Source: Candidatus Actinomarinales bacterium
GTDB lineage: Bacteria; Actinomycetota; Acidimicrobiia; Actinomarinales; Actinomarinaceae
Direction: 5' to 3'
NCBI GenBank assembly: GCA_004214055.1
Contig: SGYT01000003.1
Span: forward strand, 1-41,717
DNA: 41,717 nt
The first letter of the stretch is position 1. Each line of letters begins with the position of its first letter. A model generated the notes under the pieces. The model was not told the DNA's origin and did no database searches. It saw nothing but the letters and a program-made list of their open reading frames with translations. The position numbers and the translations under genes were made by a program. This document shows positions 24,556-32,850 of the stretch, in pieces.

Positions 24556-24843
24556 CTAGCTTTCCATCTTTAACACTTTGTGTCTAATAACATCATCAGA
24601 TATTTTTAGCACTCTATCAAGCTCGTTTGGAAGTTTTGCAGAGCCTTCAAATGAGGTAATTGTATAAATACCTTCATCAAATGTATCAATTTGATATGCG
24701 AGCTTGCTTTTTTTCCACACCCCTTGCTCTTCGACCTTACCTCCATTAGAAGTAATTATTTCAGCAATGTTTTTGTGTATTTCATCTACTGTATTTTCAT
24801 CAGTAGTTGGCCTCAAGATTGAGACTAAATCATATTTTTTCAT
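24556..24843 (-). CDS. rpsF: 30S ribosomal protein bS6
   Basis: A 95-aa small-subunit protein that forms a dimer with bS18. It starts MKKYDLVSILRPTTDE and contains the TSNGGKVEEQGVWKKSKLAYQI segment (shortened: KVEEQGVWKKSKLAY) and FEGSAKLPNELDRVLKISDDVIRHK. The ORF stays open to a TTG at 24879, but ATG 24843 matches the family's N-terminus and is preceded by AGGAG at a normal spacing, so I use it. It heads the block rpsF-ssb-rpsR-rplI-dnaB-DMT transporter. Confidence 0.96.
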   Translation of the reverse strand: MKKYDLVSILRPTTDENTVDEIHKNIAEIITSNGGKVEEQGVWKKSKLAYQIDTFDEGIYTITSFEGSAKLPNELDRVLKISDDVIRHKVLKMES

Positions 24844-24846
24844 ATT

Positions 24847-24852
24847 TCTCCT
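24847..24852 (-). promoter_or_regulatory. Shine-Dalgarno site deciding the rpsF start
   Basis: The minus strand reads ATAGGAGAAATATG. The AGGAG core lies 5 nt before the ATG, favouring 24843 as the start over the upstream TTG. Clear SD sites are rare in this window, which makes this one informative. Confidence 0.7.
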
Positions 24853-24913
24853 ATGGACACTGTACGTGGCTTCTTTCAAAGCAGGTACTTATTAATTTAA
24901 TACTAGATAAGAC

Positions 24914-25777
24914 TTATGACAGAATTTTCTTAACTTCTTTTTTCCACTCTATTATGTTTTCTTCAGTAAGTTCTCCTGCCCCATATGAATGTTCTTCTGT
25001 GGGAAAATCTCTACTTTCAATATCTTTTTTAAAACTTTTCATACTTTTTAACACTTCTTCGTATTGATTTGTATATCTTTTTACAAATTTTGCATCAATA
25101 TATTCTTTGGATTTCATTCCAATTAAATCATGATATACAAGAACTTGCCCATCAACATCTACCCCAGCGCCTATTCCTATTGTTGGTATAGAAATGTTTT
25201 GACTTACTGTTTCTGCAAGAACAGATGGGACTCCTTCTAAAACAAGAGCAAAGCAGCCAAGACCTTCTAACAAAATGGCGTCTTCTAACAATTTTGTTGC
25301 AAGTTCCAAGGTTCTTCCTTGTATCTTGTATCCACCCATAATATTTTTTGACTGAGGTGTGAGTCCTAAATGTCCCATAACTGGAATTTCTGCATTAATT
25401 AGAACTTCTATCATCTCTTTTCGTTTATTCCCTCCTTCGAGCTTAACTCCGTCAGCCTTACCTTCTTGAATAAATCGTGATGCATTGTAAAGGGTCTCCT
25501 TTGGAGTACTGTGAAAACTCATATATGGCATATCTGCAACTACAAGAGAATCTGGTTTTGCACGTGTTACAGCTTTAACGTGATGCAACATCTCATCCAT
25601 TGATACTGAGAGAGTATCATCATGACCAAGAACTACTTGAGCTAATGAATCTCCAACTAAAATGATATCAATCTCAGCTTGAGAAACTGCTTTTGCTGAG
25701 GGATAGTCGTAAGCTGTCATCATAGAAATTACTCTATCGTTCTTTAGACTAACTATTTTAGGTACTGTTTTTTTCAT
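24914..25777 (-). CDS. panB: 3-methyl-2-oxobutanoate hydroxymethyltransferase
   Basis: First committed enzyme of pantothenate/CoA synthesis, adding a hydroxymethyl group from 5,10-methylene-THF to alpha-ketoisovalerate. Family blocks are MMTAYDYPSAKAVSQAEIDIILVGDSLAQVVLGHDDTL (seen as ILVGDSLAQVVLGHDDT), the metal-binding ADMPYMSFH, ADGVKLEGG, the HLGLTPQ motif with catalytic Gly-His context, and IPTIGIGAGVDVDGQVLVYHDLIGM. Length 287 aa is normal. The start has a GGAGAG Shine-Dalgarno-like site. panC and panD are not beside it. It is divergent from msrA across 91 nt, where I see only the msrA -10 box. Confidence 0.96.
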   Translation of the reverse strand: MKKTVPKIVSLKNDRVISMMTAYDYPSAKAVSQAEIDIILVGDSLAQVVLGHDDTLSVSMDEMLHHVKAVTRAKPDSLVVADMPYMSFHSTPKETLYNASRFIQEGKADGVKLEGGNKRKEMIEVLINAEIPVMGHLGLTPQSKNIMGGYKIQGRTLELATKLLEDAILLEGLGCFALVLEGVPSVLAETVSQNISIPTIGIGAGVDVDGQVLVYHDLIGMKSKEYIDAKFVKRYTNQYEEVLKSMKSFKKDIESRDFPTEEHSYGAGELTEENIIEWKKEVKKILS

Positions 25778-25856
25778 ATTTATCTCTCCGCCTTATTGGT
25801 CGAAGGACTTATTTCTATTTTATATCAATAAATTTAATAAACAAAAAACTTATAAT

Positions 25857-25862
25857 TAATAT
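25857..25862 (+). promoter_or_regulatory. Leaderless -10 box of msrA
   Basis: TAATAT, spacer CTAGTT (6 nt), then ATG at 25869. This favours the long form with a signal peptide over the internal ATG at 25941. Confidence 0.45.
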
Positions 25863-25868
25863 CTAGTT

Positions 25869-26474
25869 ATGGTGAAAAAATTAAAATATTTTTTTCTATT
25901 AGTATTAATTACATGTACAAATACAACGGTTGGTAATTTTATGTCTGAAGAAAATGAAAAAGCTTATTTTGCTGGTGGCTGTTTCTGGTGTATGGAGCCT
26001 CCATTCGAGGACTTAGATGGAGTTATTGAAGCAACATCTGGCTACATGGGTGGTACAGTTGAAAATCCTAGCTATGAAGAGGTCACAACTGGCCAAACAG
26101 GTCATGCTGAAGTAGTGGAAATTCTGTATGATCCAAATATTATTTCTTATGAAGAACTTCTTGAAGTATTCTGGAGAAATATTGATCCGACAGCATTAAA
26201 TTATCAATTTGCTGATGTGGGTTCCCAATATAGGACAGAAATATTTACTCTTGGAGAAGAGCAAAATAAATTGGCAGAAGAATCTAAAGCTGAACTTGAA
26301 GAATCTGGCAAGTTTAATAAACCAATTGTTACTGCAATTTCTAAAGCTCCTGAGTTTTATATTGCTGAGGAATACCACCAAGATTTTTACAAAAAGCAAA
26401 CTGCCCGTTATCAACTATATTCAAGAGCGAGTGGGAGGAAGGGGTTCCTTGAAGATACCTGGGGAGACAGCTAG
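25869..26474 (+). CDS. msrA: Peptide-methionine (S)-S-oxide reductase, probably exported
   Basis: Repairs methionine-S-sulfoxide in proteins. The catalytic motif GGCFWCMEPPFEDLDGV holds the active Cys, and YMGGTVENPSYEEV, GHAEVVEILYDP, FWRNIDPTALNYQFADVGSQYRT (in parts) and EEYHQDFY are all family blocks. The first 24 residues, MVKKLKYFFLLVLITCTNTT, form a hydrophobic export signal with a lipobox-like LITC. So it may be a lipoprotein acting outside the membrane, although Thr at the -1 position is atypical. ATG 25941 (MSEENEK) would give a cytosolic form. Its stop overlaps the nucleoside hydrolase stop through the palindrome CTAG. Confidence 0.93.
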   Translation: MVKKLKYFFLLVLITCTNTTVGNFMSEENEKAYFAGGCFWCMEPPFEDLDGVIEATSGYMGGTVENPSYEEVTTGQTGHAEVVEILYDPNIISYEELLEVFWRNIDPTALNYQFADVGSQYRTEIFTLGEEQNKLAEESKAELEESGKFNKPIVTAISKAPEFYIAEEYHQDFYKKQTARYQLYSRASGRKGFLEDTWGDS

Positions 26475-27439
26475 GACTTTAAAGTGCTATATAAAGCTTC
26501 CTTCCAAGCGTCATTATCAATCTCCCAGCAAACATTAATATTTCTTTCTGTCTTTGACCACCATTCATCTATATTTGGTTCGTTCTCACCAACATGTAAT
26601 TGATCAACAATAGTCATTCCCCTTGACGGTCCTTCAAGCGCTATCTGAACATTGTGTTTTGATTCTCTTTTTATTACATTTTTATCTAAAGCGACTGCCA
26701 TTGCAACTGGATCGGGTAAACCTAATCCCGGATCTCCTAACCAATTTTTACTTGAATCTAAAGCGTGTTTATTACAATCAATTGTAAAATCACCCTTTTC
26801 AGTTTCAAAAGTATAAACATAAGCCATTTCTTCTTCAGTTAAATTTGCACCTCCTCTACAAAGTTCCCATCCAACCATTGTTATGTCAGGATGTTGAGAT
26901 TTAAAAACTATATCTGCTGCTTCTGGATCGCACCAAATGTTATATTCGGCTGCAGGGGTCACATTGCCAACAGTATTGGAAGCTCCTCCCATTATTACAA
27001 TATTCTTAAGAAGTAAAAAAGAATCTGGATACTTTGTTATAAAATCTGCAATATTTGTTAATGGGCCTAAAGTAACAAGGGTTATTTCGTTTGGGTTTTC
27101 ATCTATATGGCCTCTTAAAACTTCTATAAAATCATCCTCTGTTTCAGGATGTTTCGGTGCAGGGTAGTTCATTCCTCCCATCCCATCAGGACCATGAAAC
27201 CAATCTGCGTGCTCTCTCTTCTTTTTTAATGGTTTGTCTGCACCTATATAGACTGGAGTGTTCTTCTTACAGAGCTCAACAGTGTATCTTGCATTGATGC
27301 TTCCTTGTTCAATTGGCATATTCCCCGATACAATGCTTATTCCAAGCACATCAACATCTTCCCACTCTAAAGCCATTAATAAAGCAACTGCATCATCAGA
27401 GGCTGTATCCGTATCAATAAAAAATTTTCTTTTATTCAT
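26471..27439 (-). CDS. IunH-family nucleoside hydrolase (copy 1)
   Basis: A 322-aa nucleoside N-ribohydrolase. The Ca2+ and ribose-binding N-terminus reads FFIDTDTASDDAVALLMAL. Further family blocks are VSGNMPIEQGSINARYTVELC, VTLGPLTNIADFI, NIVIMGGASNTVGNVTPAAEYNIWCDPEAA (in parts) and ITMVGWELCRGG. Near the C-terminus the Ca2+-binding Asp sits in GLPDPVAMAVALD, where inosine-uridine hydrolases normally have His-Asp; here the His is Pro. That suggests a different nucleobase preference. It is the third gene of a minus-strand unit after a Qng1-like gene and a paralogous hydrolase, so ribonucleoside or modified-nucleoside salvage is likely. Confidence 0.9.
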   Translation of the reverse strand: MNKRKFFIDTDTASDDAVALLMALEWEDVDVLGISIVSGNMPIEQGSINARYTVELCKKNTPVYIGADKPLKKKREHADWFHGPDGMGGMNYPAPKHPETEDDFIEVLRGHIDENPNEITLVTLGPLTNIADFITKYPDSFLLLKNIVIMGGASNTVGNVTPAAEYNIWCDPEAADIVFKSQHPDITMVGWELCRGGANLTEEEMAYVYTFETEKGDFTIDCNKHALDSSKNWLGDPGLGLPDPVAMAVALDKNVIKRESKHNVQIALEGPSRGMTIVDQLHVGENEPNIDEWWSKTERNINVCWEIDNDAWKEALYSTLKS

Positions 27440-27503
27440 CTACTTTTTAGGATATCAAATATATCAAAATACTGTGCCTAGTTAAATACAAATAGCCGTC
27501 TAA

Positions 27504-28490
27504 CTACTGGAGTGATTTTATCAATAGATCCATAAATCTTTTCTTGTTTGCTTTGGTGACCACTCTAATATTTTTGTGTTTATTTTCTACGCCAAAATAA
27601 TCAACTATTGTTTGGCCCCTTGTTAATCCATCTCTAGTATCAACAATTACATCTAACTGCTGTGATTCTTCAATTATTTTATTGTCTAAAGCTATAGCCA
27701 TTGTTATTGGATCCGGTAAATCAAAACCGTAAAATCCGTAAGTTCTAAATGTTAAATCAATTAAAGTCTTTTGAATGTCTACTGAGAAATCTGCATATTT
27801 TGTTTTTAAACTTTTAAGGAAACTCATCTCATCTTCTTTAAGCATTGCGTATTTGTAAGAATTGTCCCACCCAACCATTGTTATTTTCATTCCAGAATCA
27901 AAAACTATTTTTGCTGCTTCAGGATCTACCCAAATATTGTATTCTGCTGCTGCAGACACATTTCCCGAACCATCTGATGTCCCTCCCATGACATAACAAT
28001 GTTTAACCTTCTCAGTAATTGATGGGTCTTTTTCTATTGCTTTAGCTATGTTTGTTAAAGGCCCAAGAGTAACAACTGTAATCTCATTAGGTTGTTCATT
28101 AATAGATTTAATTAGAAAATCAACTCCTGATTCCTTCTCATAAGTTTTATTTTTTGGATATATCCCTATATCTCCCATCCCGTCAATTCCATGTACACAT
28201 TGTCCACTAGCTGATATTGGGGATTCTGACTTTACATGATCCATAAACTCATCAAGATTATGAATTTCTTTATACTCTCTAGATAAAGGTTTGTTTGATC
28301 CTGCATAAACTTTTATGTCTTGTTCACATAGCTCCATTGTCGACTTAGTATTTAAAATGCCTAGTTCTAATGGAACATTTCCCGAAACTATCGATATACC
28401 TAAAATCTCAACACTAGGGTCTCTTAAGGCCAACAGTATAGCAACAGCATCGTCTGACCCAGTATCTGCATCAATAATAAATTTTTCCAT
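27504..28490 (-). CDS. IunH-family nucleoside hydrolase (copy 2)
   Basis: A 328-aa paralogue of the next gene. It has the metal-binding start FIIDADTGSDDAVAILLALRD, VSGNVPLELGILNTKSTMELC, VTLGPLTNIAKAIE, CYVMGGTSDGSGNVSAAAEYNIW and ITMVGWDNSYKYA. The C-terminal metal site is again LPDPITMAIALD, with Pro in the usual His position. It carries about 20 extra residues near position 75 compared with copy 1, around the HNLDEFMDHVKSESPISASG insertion. It begins 1 nt after the DUF2419 stop, so the two are tightly coupled. The 63-nt gap to copy 1 holds no recognised signal. Confidence 0.9.
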   Translation of the reverse strand: MEKFIIDADTGSDDAVAILLALRDPSVEILGISIVSGNVPLELGILNTKSTMELCEQDIKVYAGSNKPLSREYKEIHNLDEFMDHVKSESPISASGQCVHGIDGMGDIGIYPKNKTYEKESGVDFLIKSINEQPNEITVVTLGPLTNIAKAIEKDPSITEKVKHCYVMGGTSDGSGNVSAAAEYNIWVDPEAAKIVFDSGMKITMVGWDNSYKYAMLKEDEMSFLKSLKTKYADFSVDIQKTLIDLTFRTYGFYGFDLPDPITMAIALDNKIIEESQQLDVIVDTRDGLTRGQTIVDYFGVENKHKNIRVVTKANKKRFMDLLIKSLQ

Positions 28491-28491
28491 T

Positions 28492-29475
28492 TTAATACAT
28501 TGTAGTAACAGTTAAGTGATGGGGTCTATGTGTAGCATGGTATTGTTTCCAAATTCTATAATCTAATTGTGGAATTATTAATTGTTCTTTTTTATTCCTT
28601 CTTATATTTATTTCTTCTGTGAGTTTTGCGGTTGCAAACAAAGATGCTGCTCTTATTTCAATTTCTTCTTTTGAATCTCTCTCTATTATGTTTCCTTTCA
28701 TAATTTTTTCTTTTAGGTTTTCTGAATACTCTGTTATTTTCATTACCTCTAAAGCAACTGGAACTATATAATCTGCAAATGCACTCATCGAATTCATGTC
28801 TTCAACAACAAAATACTTTGAACCTGATAGCTCAGCATGAATTCCCCAGAATGCAAGTTGTGCAAGTTTATAAAAATTAATCTCGTGTTTATCTTCATAT
28901 ATAGATTTATCATTAAATCTAGGAAACTCAGCTACTAACCTTTCAACTAGTCCTTCTCCACCGTGATATAGCTTTTTTGGGCATTTGTCGATAAAGTTTA
29001 TCCAATCTCCATCAAATTCTTCAGAAAGCTTAATTCCTACTGTATTTAGAATCTCAATCCTCTCTACCAACATTGGCATTTCTATATTCCCAGAAAATAT
29101 TTCTCTTAGTTTATCAATTGTCAAGCTAGCCAATACTTGACCATCAAGAAGATTTGTTCCTGAGTCAATAGCTTCATGGATTTGTTTGAACATAGCCTCA
29201 CTATCTGAGAGTGTTACACCGTCTCTTTCTATTGAATATTTAATTGAGGTATTAAAGTCTGTAAATGCAAAATTCAAAGTATTGATTAAAAGGGTTGTCC
29301 TTATAAAGTCTTCTGGGTTTTTTCTAAGTTTATTATTTTCAGGTAAGATAAACTCTTCATAAGCCATCCATCTAGCTACATTTTTAATTTCATCATAATT
29401 AATAATTACGTGTTTTGAGTTTTCTATTACTGGAGTTAGAGAACTCAGTACTTTTGAATTCCAGTCGATCTCCAT
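28492..29475 (-). CDS. DUF2419 / Qng1-like queuosine-nucleotide glycosidase
   Basis: A 327-aa protein of the queuosine salvage family (PF10343, DUF2419). Eukaryotic Qng1/DUF2419 enzymes release queuine from queuosine 5'-monophosphate. Diagnostic stretches are VIINYDEIKNVARWMAYEE near the N-terminus, LLINTLNFAFTDFN (in place of the family's LN.CFW.D), the ERLVAEFPRFND segment, the INFYKLAQLAFWGIHAEL helix, SAFADYIVPVALEVM, EEIEIRAASLFATAKLTEEI, and the C-terminal IPQLDYRIWKQYHATHRPHHLTVTTMY (in parts). The match runs the full length. TGT and other queuosine genes are not in the window. It heads a three-gene unit with two IunH-type hydrolases and is divergent from a ribokinase. Confidence 0.82.
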   Translation of the reverse strand: MEIDWNSKVLSSLTPVIENSKHVIINYDEIKNVARWMAYEEFILPENNKLRKNPEDFIRTTLLINTLNFAFTDFNTSIKYSIERDGVTLSDSEAMFKQIHEAIDSGTNLLDGQVLASLTIDKLREIFSGNIEMPMLVERIEILNTVGIKLSEEFDGDWINFIDKCPKKLYHGGEGLVERLVAEFPRFNDKSIYEDKHEINFYKLAQLAFWGIHAELSGSKYFVVEDMNSMSAFADYIVPVALEVMKITEYSENLKEKIMKGNIIERDSKEEIEIRAASLFATAKLTEEINIRRNKKEQLIIPQLDYRIWKQYHATHRPHHLTVTTMY

Positions 29476-29482
29476 AATTTAA

Positions 29483-29488
29483 ATCATA
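29483..29488 (-). promoter_or_regulatory. Leaderless -10 box of the Qng1-like gene
   Basis: TATGAT on the minus strand, spacer TTAAATT (7 nt), then ATG at 29473-29475. It shares a 49-nt divergent promoter region with the ribokinase gene. Confidence 0.5.
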
Positions 29489-29512
29489 GTAGAAGTATTT
29501 TATTTAAATAGA

Positions 29513-29518
29513 TATAAT
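29513..29518 (+). promoter_or_regulatory. Leaderless -10 box (TATAAT) of the ribokinase
   Basis: Perfect TATAAT, spacer TCCGTC (6 nt), then ATG at 29525. It is back to back with the minus-strand box at 29483-29488, 24 nt between them, so the -35 regions must overlap and the two units are likely co-regulated. Confidence 0.6.
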
Positions 29519-29524
29519 TCCGTC

Positions 29525-30400
29525 ATGAAATCAAAAATTTGTGTTGTTGGAAGTTCAAACATTGACCAAATATCTTATGTAGAAAATATTCCGGGTGATG
29601 GGGAAACTGTTTTTGGATCTTCTTATCAAATGGGATTTGGTGGTAAAGGAGCCAACCAAGCAGTAATGGCTAGCTTATTGGGTGCTGAAACATATATGAT
29701 CACATGCTTAGGAGAAGATGTTTATGCTGATATGACAATAGAAAACTATAAAAAAAATAATATAAACATTGATCATCTTCAAATAGTCCCTGGTTCAAGT
29801 GGTGTTGCTCCAATATGGGTTGACGAATCTGGACAAAATAGAATAATTGTAATCTCTGGCTCTAATGATCTTATTGATGCAGAAAAAGTTATTGAATCAC
29901 TTTCTAAAATTACAGATTTAAAAATAATTGTTGGACAGTTTGAAATACCACTAGAAGTTACTGAGAAGGTTTTTTCTTTTGCTAAAGAAAATAATATAAC
30001 AACAATATTAAATCCAGCCCCAGCAAAAATACCTTCAGAAAATTTATTATCTTTAACTGATTGGTTTATACCTAATGAGGTCGAATTTGCAACAATAAGC
30101 AATCTGGATGCTTTTGTTGATGAAGATTTAATCGAATATGGAAACTCAATCTCAGGAAATTTAATTGTTACATTGGGAGAGGAAGGAGCTGCAAGTGTAG
30201 CTGAAGATTCTGTAAATAAAATCTCTGCTCCAAAAGTAAAGGCAATTGACACAACAGGTGCTGGAGATGCTTTTGTTGGAGCTTTTGCTTATGGTCTTGC
30301 TTCTGATCTTATGCCACAAGATGCAATAAAACTTGCTATAGACAGAGCATCTAACTCAGTCACGAAACCTGGAACTCAAATTTCATATTCAGCAAAATGA
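29525..30400 (+). CDS. Ribokinase-type PfkB sugar/nucleoside kinase
   Basis: A 291-aa PfkB-family kinase, closest in pattern to ribokinase. N-terminal substrate motif: VVGSSNIDQISYVENIPGDGE and the GFGGKGANQAVMASLLGAE signature, with VGCLGED-like ITCLGEDVYADM. The C-terminal signature with the catalytic Asp is DTTGAGDAFVGAFAYGLA. FEIPLEVTE and LNPAPAKIP are typical of RbsK. The likely role is to phosphorylate ribose freed by the two hydrolases, feeding the pentose phosphate pathway. A nucleoside kinase is the alternative. It is divergent from the Qng1-like gene and overlaps the following 90-aa gene by 4 nt. Confidence 0.88.
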   Translation: MKSKICVVGSSNIDQISYVENIPGDGETVFGSSYQMGFGGKGANQAVMASLLGAETYMITCLGEDVYADMTIENYKKNNINIDHLQIVPGSSGVAPIWVDESGQNRIIVISGSNDLIDAEKVIESLSKITDLKIIVGQFEIPLEVTEKVFSFAKENNITTILNPAPAKIPSENLLSLTDWFIPNEVEFATISNLDAFVDEDLIEYGNSISGNLIVTLGEEGAASVAEDSVNKISAPKVKAIDTTGAGDAFVGAFAYGLASDLMPQDAIKLAIDRASNSVTKPGTQISYSAK

Positions 30401-30669
30401 TTGTACTACCTCAAAGAGAACAGTTTATTTTATTAGTAACATTTGTAGTTATTTTTATCGTTTTCTGGATAGATGAGAAAAGATTAAAAGATAAAAACCA
30501 TATATTAAATAAAATCTTTTACTACCTCCCTTCTTACAATAGCGACCAAAGAACTGGCTTCGCTTTAGTAACTGTTGCAGCGGTAGGGTCTATCTTTGGA
30601 ATATATTTGTATGTATCTGTCGCTGTTTTAGCCGCAGGTCTTTTTTATCTCTATAGAGGAAGAAACTAA
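30397..30669 (+). CDS. Small membrane protein, unknown function
   Basis: A 90-aa protein I do not recognise. It has a hydrophobic helix at about residues 9-25 (FILLVTFVVIFIVFWID), a basic and polar middle (EKRLKDKNHILNKIFYYLPSYNS in parts), and two closely spaced hydrophobic stretches between residues 55 and 85. It ends in YRGRN. The start ATGA overlaps the ribokinase stop, so it is translationally coupled. The function may be linked to sugar or nucleoside salvage, but that is only context. Its stop shares four bases with the MFS gene stop. Confidence 0.7.
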   Translation: MIVLPQREQFILLVTFVVIFIVFWIDEKRLKDKNHILNKIFYYLPSYNSDQRTGFALVTVAAVGSIFGIYLYVSVAVLAAGLFYLYRGRN

Positions 30670-31943
30670 GAGTCTTTACTCCAAAATCTAATTTGAGGAT
30701 AAATTGAATTATTAAGTTTCAACAAAATGATTACTATCCCAGCTAGTGCTGAAAATATCGACGAAACAAGTACTATTGATAAATTTTCAAATGTTGTGAA
30801 GTAAGCAACTATAAGTGGTGAAATGATAAAAATAGGGATTCTGAATGTAAACAACATTGCATTTGTATTTCCAGCATCTCCAACTTCACCAAGTTCTACA
30901 GCAATATTCGATTGAGAAGTACTAAAAATTCCTAAACCAAGACCTGCAAAAATAAAGATAATATCTTGATATCCATTTCCATCAATTAAAAAAAGAACAC
31001 TTGCTATAAGATGCATGAATAGACCTAAAATATAGGTATATTTAAATCCAAATTTTCTTCCAATTATAGGAACAAAAAAACTTCCAACACTCTGGCTTAA
31101 TAATAATGAAGTTACCCAAAAACCTATTTTATAGCTTGGTATTTCATAATAAATAATTAACCAAATACTAAAGAATGGGGTAATTGATTCAGGGACAGAA
31201 GATAGAAAATTTGTAATTGACACAATCCTTAATTCTTTATTCTTAGTAACAATTGAAGCCCAGCTTATTAATTTTTGTTTAATCAACTTTATTTTTATTT
31301 TTGATTTTGATCTAATTTCACTTTTTGGTTCTTTGATTAGTATCAAAGGAATCAAAGATACTGTGGTAATGATAATTACAAGAATTAAACCTTCTAAATA
31401 TCCTTCAACTAACCCTTTATTTTTTATTTGTGAATCAACATATCTTGAAACTAAATACCCAGATGCTGATCCAGTTGTTAAATTGATGGAAAAAAAAATT
31501 GATCTATATTTATATAAAACTCTTGATACTAGGTCAAAGTAGGAGGGTAAAATCGCACCTGCACTAAATACGAATACAGCGTAAGAAATCATAAATAGCT
31601 CAAAACTAAAAGCATTGTCCGGAAAAAATTTAAGAACAATAAAAATTAAAACAAATCCTAGTCTTTCAATGACCCCCCAAAAAATTACCCCTCTTTTAGA
31701 ATCTTGTTCAACCTCTCGGTTTGATGATGTAATTATCTGACCTAAAATTCCTACAGCATAAAAAATAATAACAATTAATGATGCAGCGTACCATCTATTA
31801 GAAATTGCTAAAGCTACATCAGGAGGATAGCTTCCTGGTATTAATAAAGCAAAAGCAGCTCCAAAGCCAATGCTATCAAAAATAAACATTGCATAATTAA
31901 ACAAGAAATTTTCTTTAACAAATCCTTTGTTATTAGATGTCAA
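30666..31943 (-). CDS. MFS transporter
   Basis: A 425-aa protein with about twelve membrane helices and a polar central loop around residues 205-225 (rich in Lys and Ser: KEPKSEIRSKSKIKIK), as in the major facilitator superfamily. IGRKFGFKYTYILGLFMH is the typical loop 8-9 region. Substrate is unknown; as the last gene of the ECF/phosphorylase unit it might export or import a base or nucleoside. The start is TTG, 7 nt after the ecfT stop, consistent with coupling. Conservation of charged residues in helices is low. Confidence 0.85.
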   Translation of the reverse strand: MTSNNKGFVKENFLFNYAMFIFDSIGFGAAFALLIPGSYPPDVALAISNRWYAASLIVIIFYAVGILGQIITSSNREVEQDSKRGVIFWGVIERLGFVLIFIVLKFFPDNAFSFELFMISYAVFVFSAGAILPSYFDLVSRVLYKYRSIFFSINLTTGSASGYLVSRYVDSQIKNKGLVEGYLEGLILVIIITTVSLIPLILIKEPKSEIRSKSKIKIKLIKQKLISWASIVTKNKELRIVSITNFLSSVPESITPFFSIWLIIYYEIPSYKIGFWVTSLLLSQSVGSFFVPIIGRKFGFKYTYILGLFMHLIASVLFLIDGNGYQDIIFIFAGLGLGIFSTSQSNIAVELGEVGDAGNTNAMLFTFRIPIFIISPLIVAYFTTFENLSIVLVSSIFSALAGIVIILLKLNNSIYPQIRFWSKDS

Positions 31944-31950
31944 CTAAATT

Positions 31951-32850
31951 CTAGCTCTTACCAAAAAGCCTTATAGCTAAAGTGGCTCCAAAAATAATCA
32001 AAAGAAATGATACACCGCAAAATACAACTATAGCCACACCTGCACCTGGAGTAAGTGAAAAACCTCCTTCAGGTATAAATGCATTCATCCTAAGCCTTCC
32101 ATAAAAGACTACAAAAACTGGAACTAATGCCAAAATTGATAGTGTTGTCTCTTTGATGGTGAATTTATTGTATCTCAATAAAGTTCTCTCATTATCTGAG
32201 CCAAAAGCTCTTGTCTCTAGACTCATTGATAGTTGGGCAACCCTATCTATTGCCCCAGCAAAAACTGGGATAATACTTGGAAGTAGTGCCTTAAAACCTT
32301 GAGCTTGCATTGCTCTTGATTTTTGAGCAGAGAGTATTATTCCGAACTCTCTTTGTAATATTGGAATTAATTGTAAAGTAGTTGTAATCATAAAATTTAC
32401 AACATAAGGAACTTTTGCTCTTTGTAAAGCTGAAGAAAGGGATGCAGGGTGTAAAGTCATCAACATTAATATTGACCATGAACATATACATAAAATCCTA
32501 CTACTAAATAACATTCCATAAATTATTGACTCTGTATATAGTTGAAAAGGTCCAAGGTCGGATAGAAATTGAGGGTTGTCAAAAACTGCAGGGGGGACAA
32601 CAGATTGAAGAAATATCATTGCAAAAGCTGCTGGTCCAAAAATCACCATCGCTCTAACATAGCTTGGAAAAGTCTTTGACAAGAATACAAAAACTAAGGC
32701 TAAAGCGGTTAATGCATAATTAATATATGGATTCTTATTAAAAAAACAAAAAACTACAAAAGACAAAACCCAATAAAATTTTACAAAAGGGTGTGCTTTA
32801 TGAAAAAAAGTGTCTCCTGGAACATAAGCTCCTACAGGTACTCTAGCCAT
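31951..32850 (-). CDS. ecfT: ECF transporter transmembrane (T) component
   Basis: The 299-aa membrane scaffold of an energy-coupling factor uptake system. It has about six membrane segments and the two short motifs of the coupling helices that touch the ATPases: AQKSRAMQAQGF and SLETRAFGSDNERT. The N-terminal GDTFFHKAHPFVKFYWVL matches the family start, and MLMTLHPASLSSALQRAKVP is the typical second block. It follows the second phosphorylase gene with no gap. The ATPases and S component lie upstream on the same strand, so this is a dedicated (group I) ECF cassette. Confidence 0.92.
   Translation of the reverse strand: MARVPVGAYVPGDTFFHKAHPFVKFYWVLSFVVFCFFNKNPYINYALTALALVFVFLSKTFPSYVRAMVIFGPAAFAMIFLQSVVPPAVFDNPQFLSDLGPFQLYTESIIYGMLFSSRILCICSWSILMLMTLHPASLSSALQRAKVPYVVNFMITTTLQLIPILQREFGIILSAQKSRAMQAQGFKALLPSIIPVFAGAIDRVAQLSMSLETRAFGSDNERTLLRYNKFTIKETTLSILALVPVFVVFYGRLRMNAFIPEGGFSLTPGAGVAIVVFCGVSFLLIIFGATLAIRLFGKS

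Noticed and set aside
24844-24879. Longer rpsF starting at TTG
   Set aside because: The extra 12 residues are not in bS6 proteins, and a good Shine-Dalgarno precedes ATG 24843.
30666-31943. MFS gene as drug-resistance exporter
   Set aside because: No specific resistance motif is seen; location in the ECF unit favours metabolite transport, and I left the substrate open.
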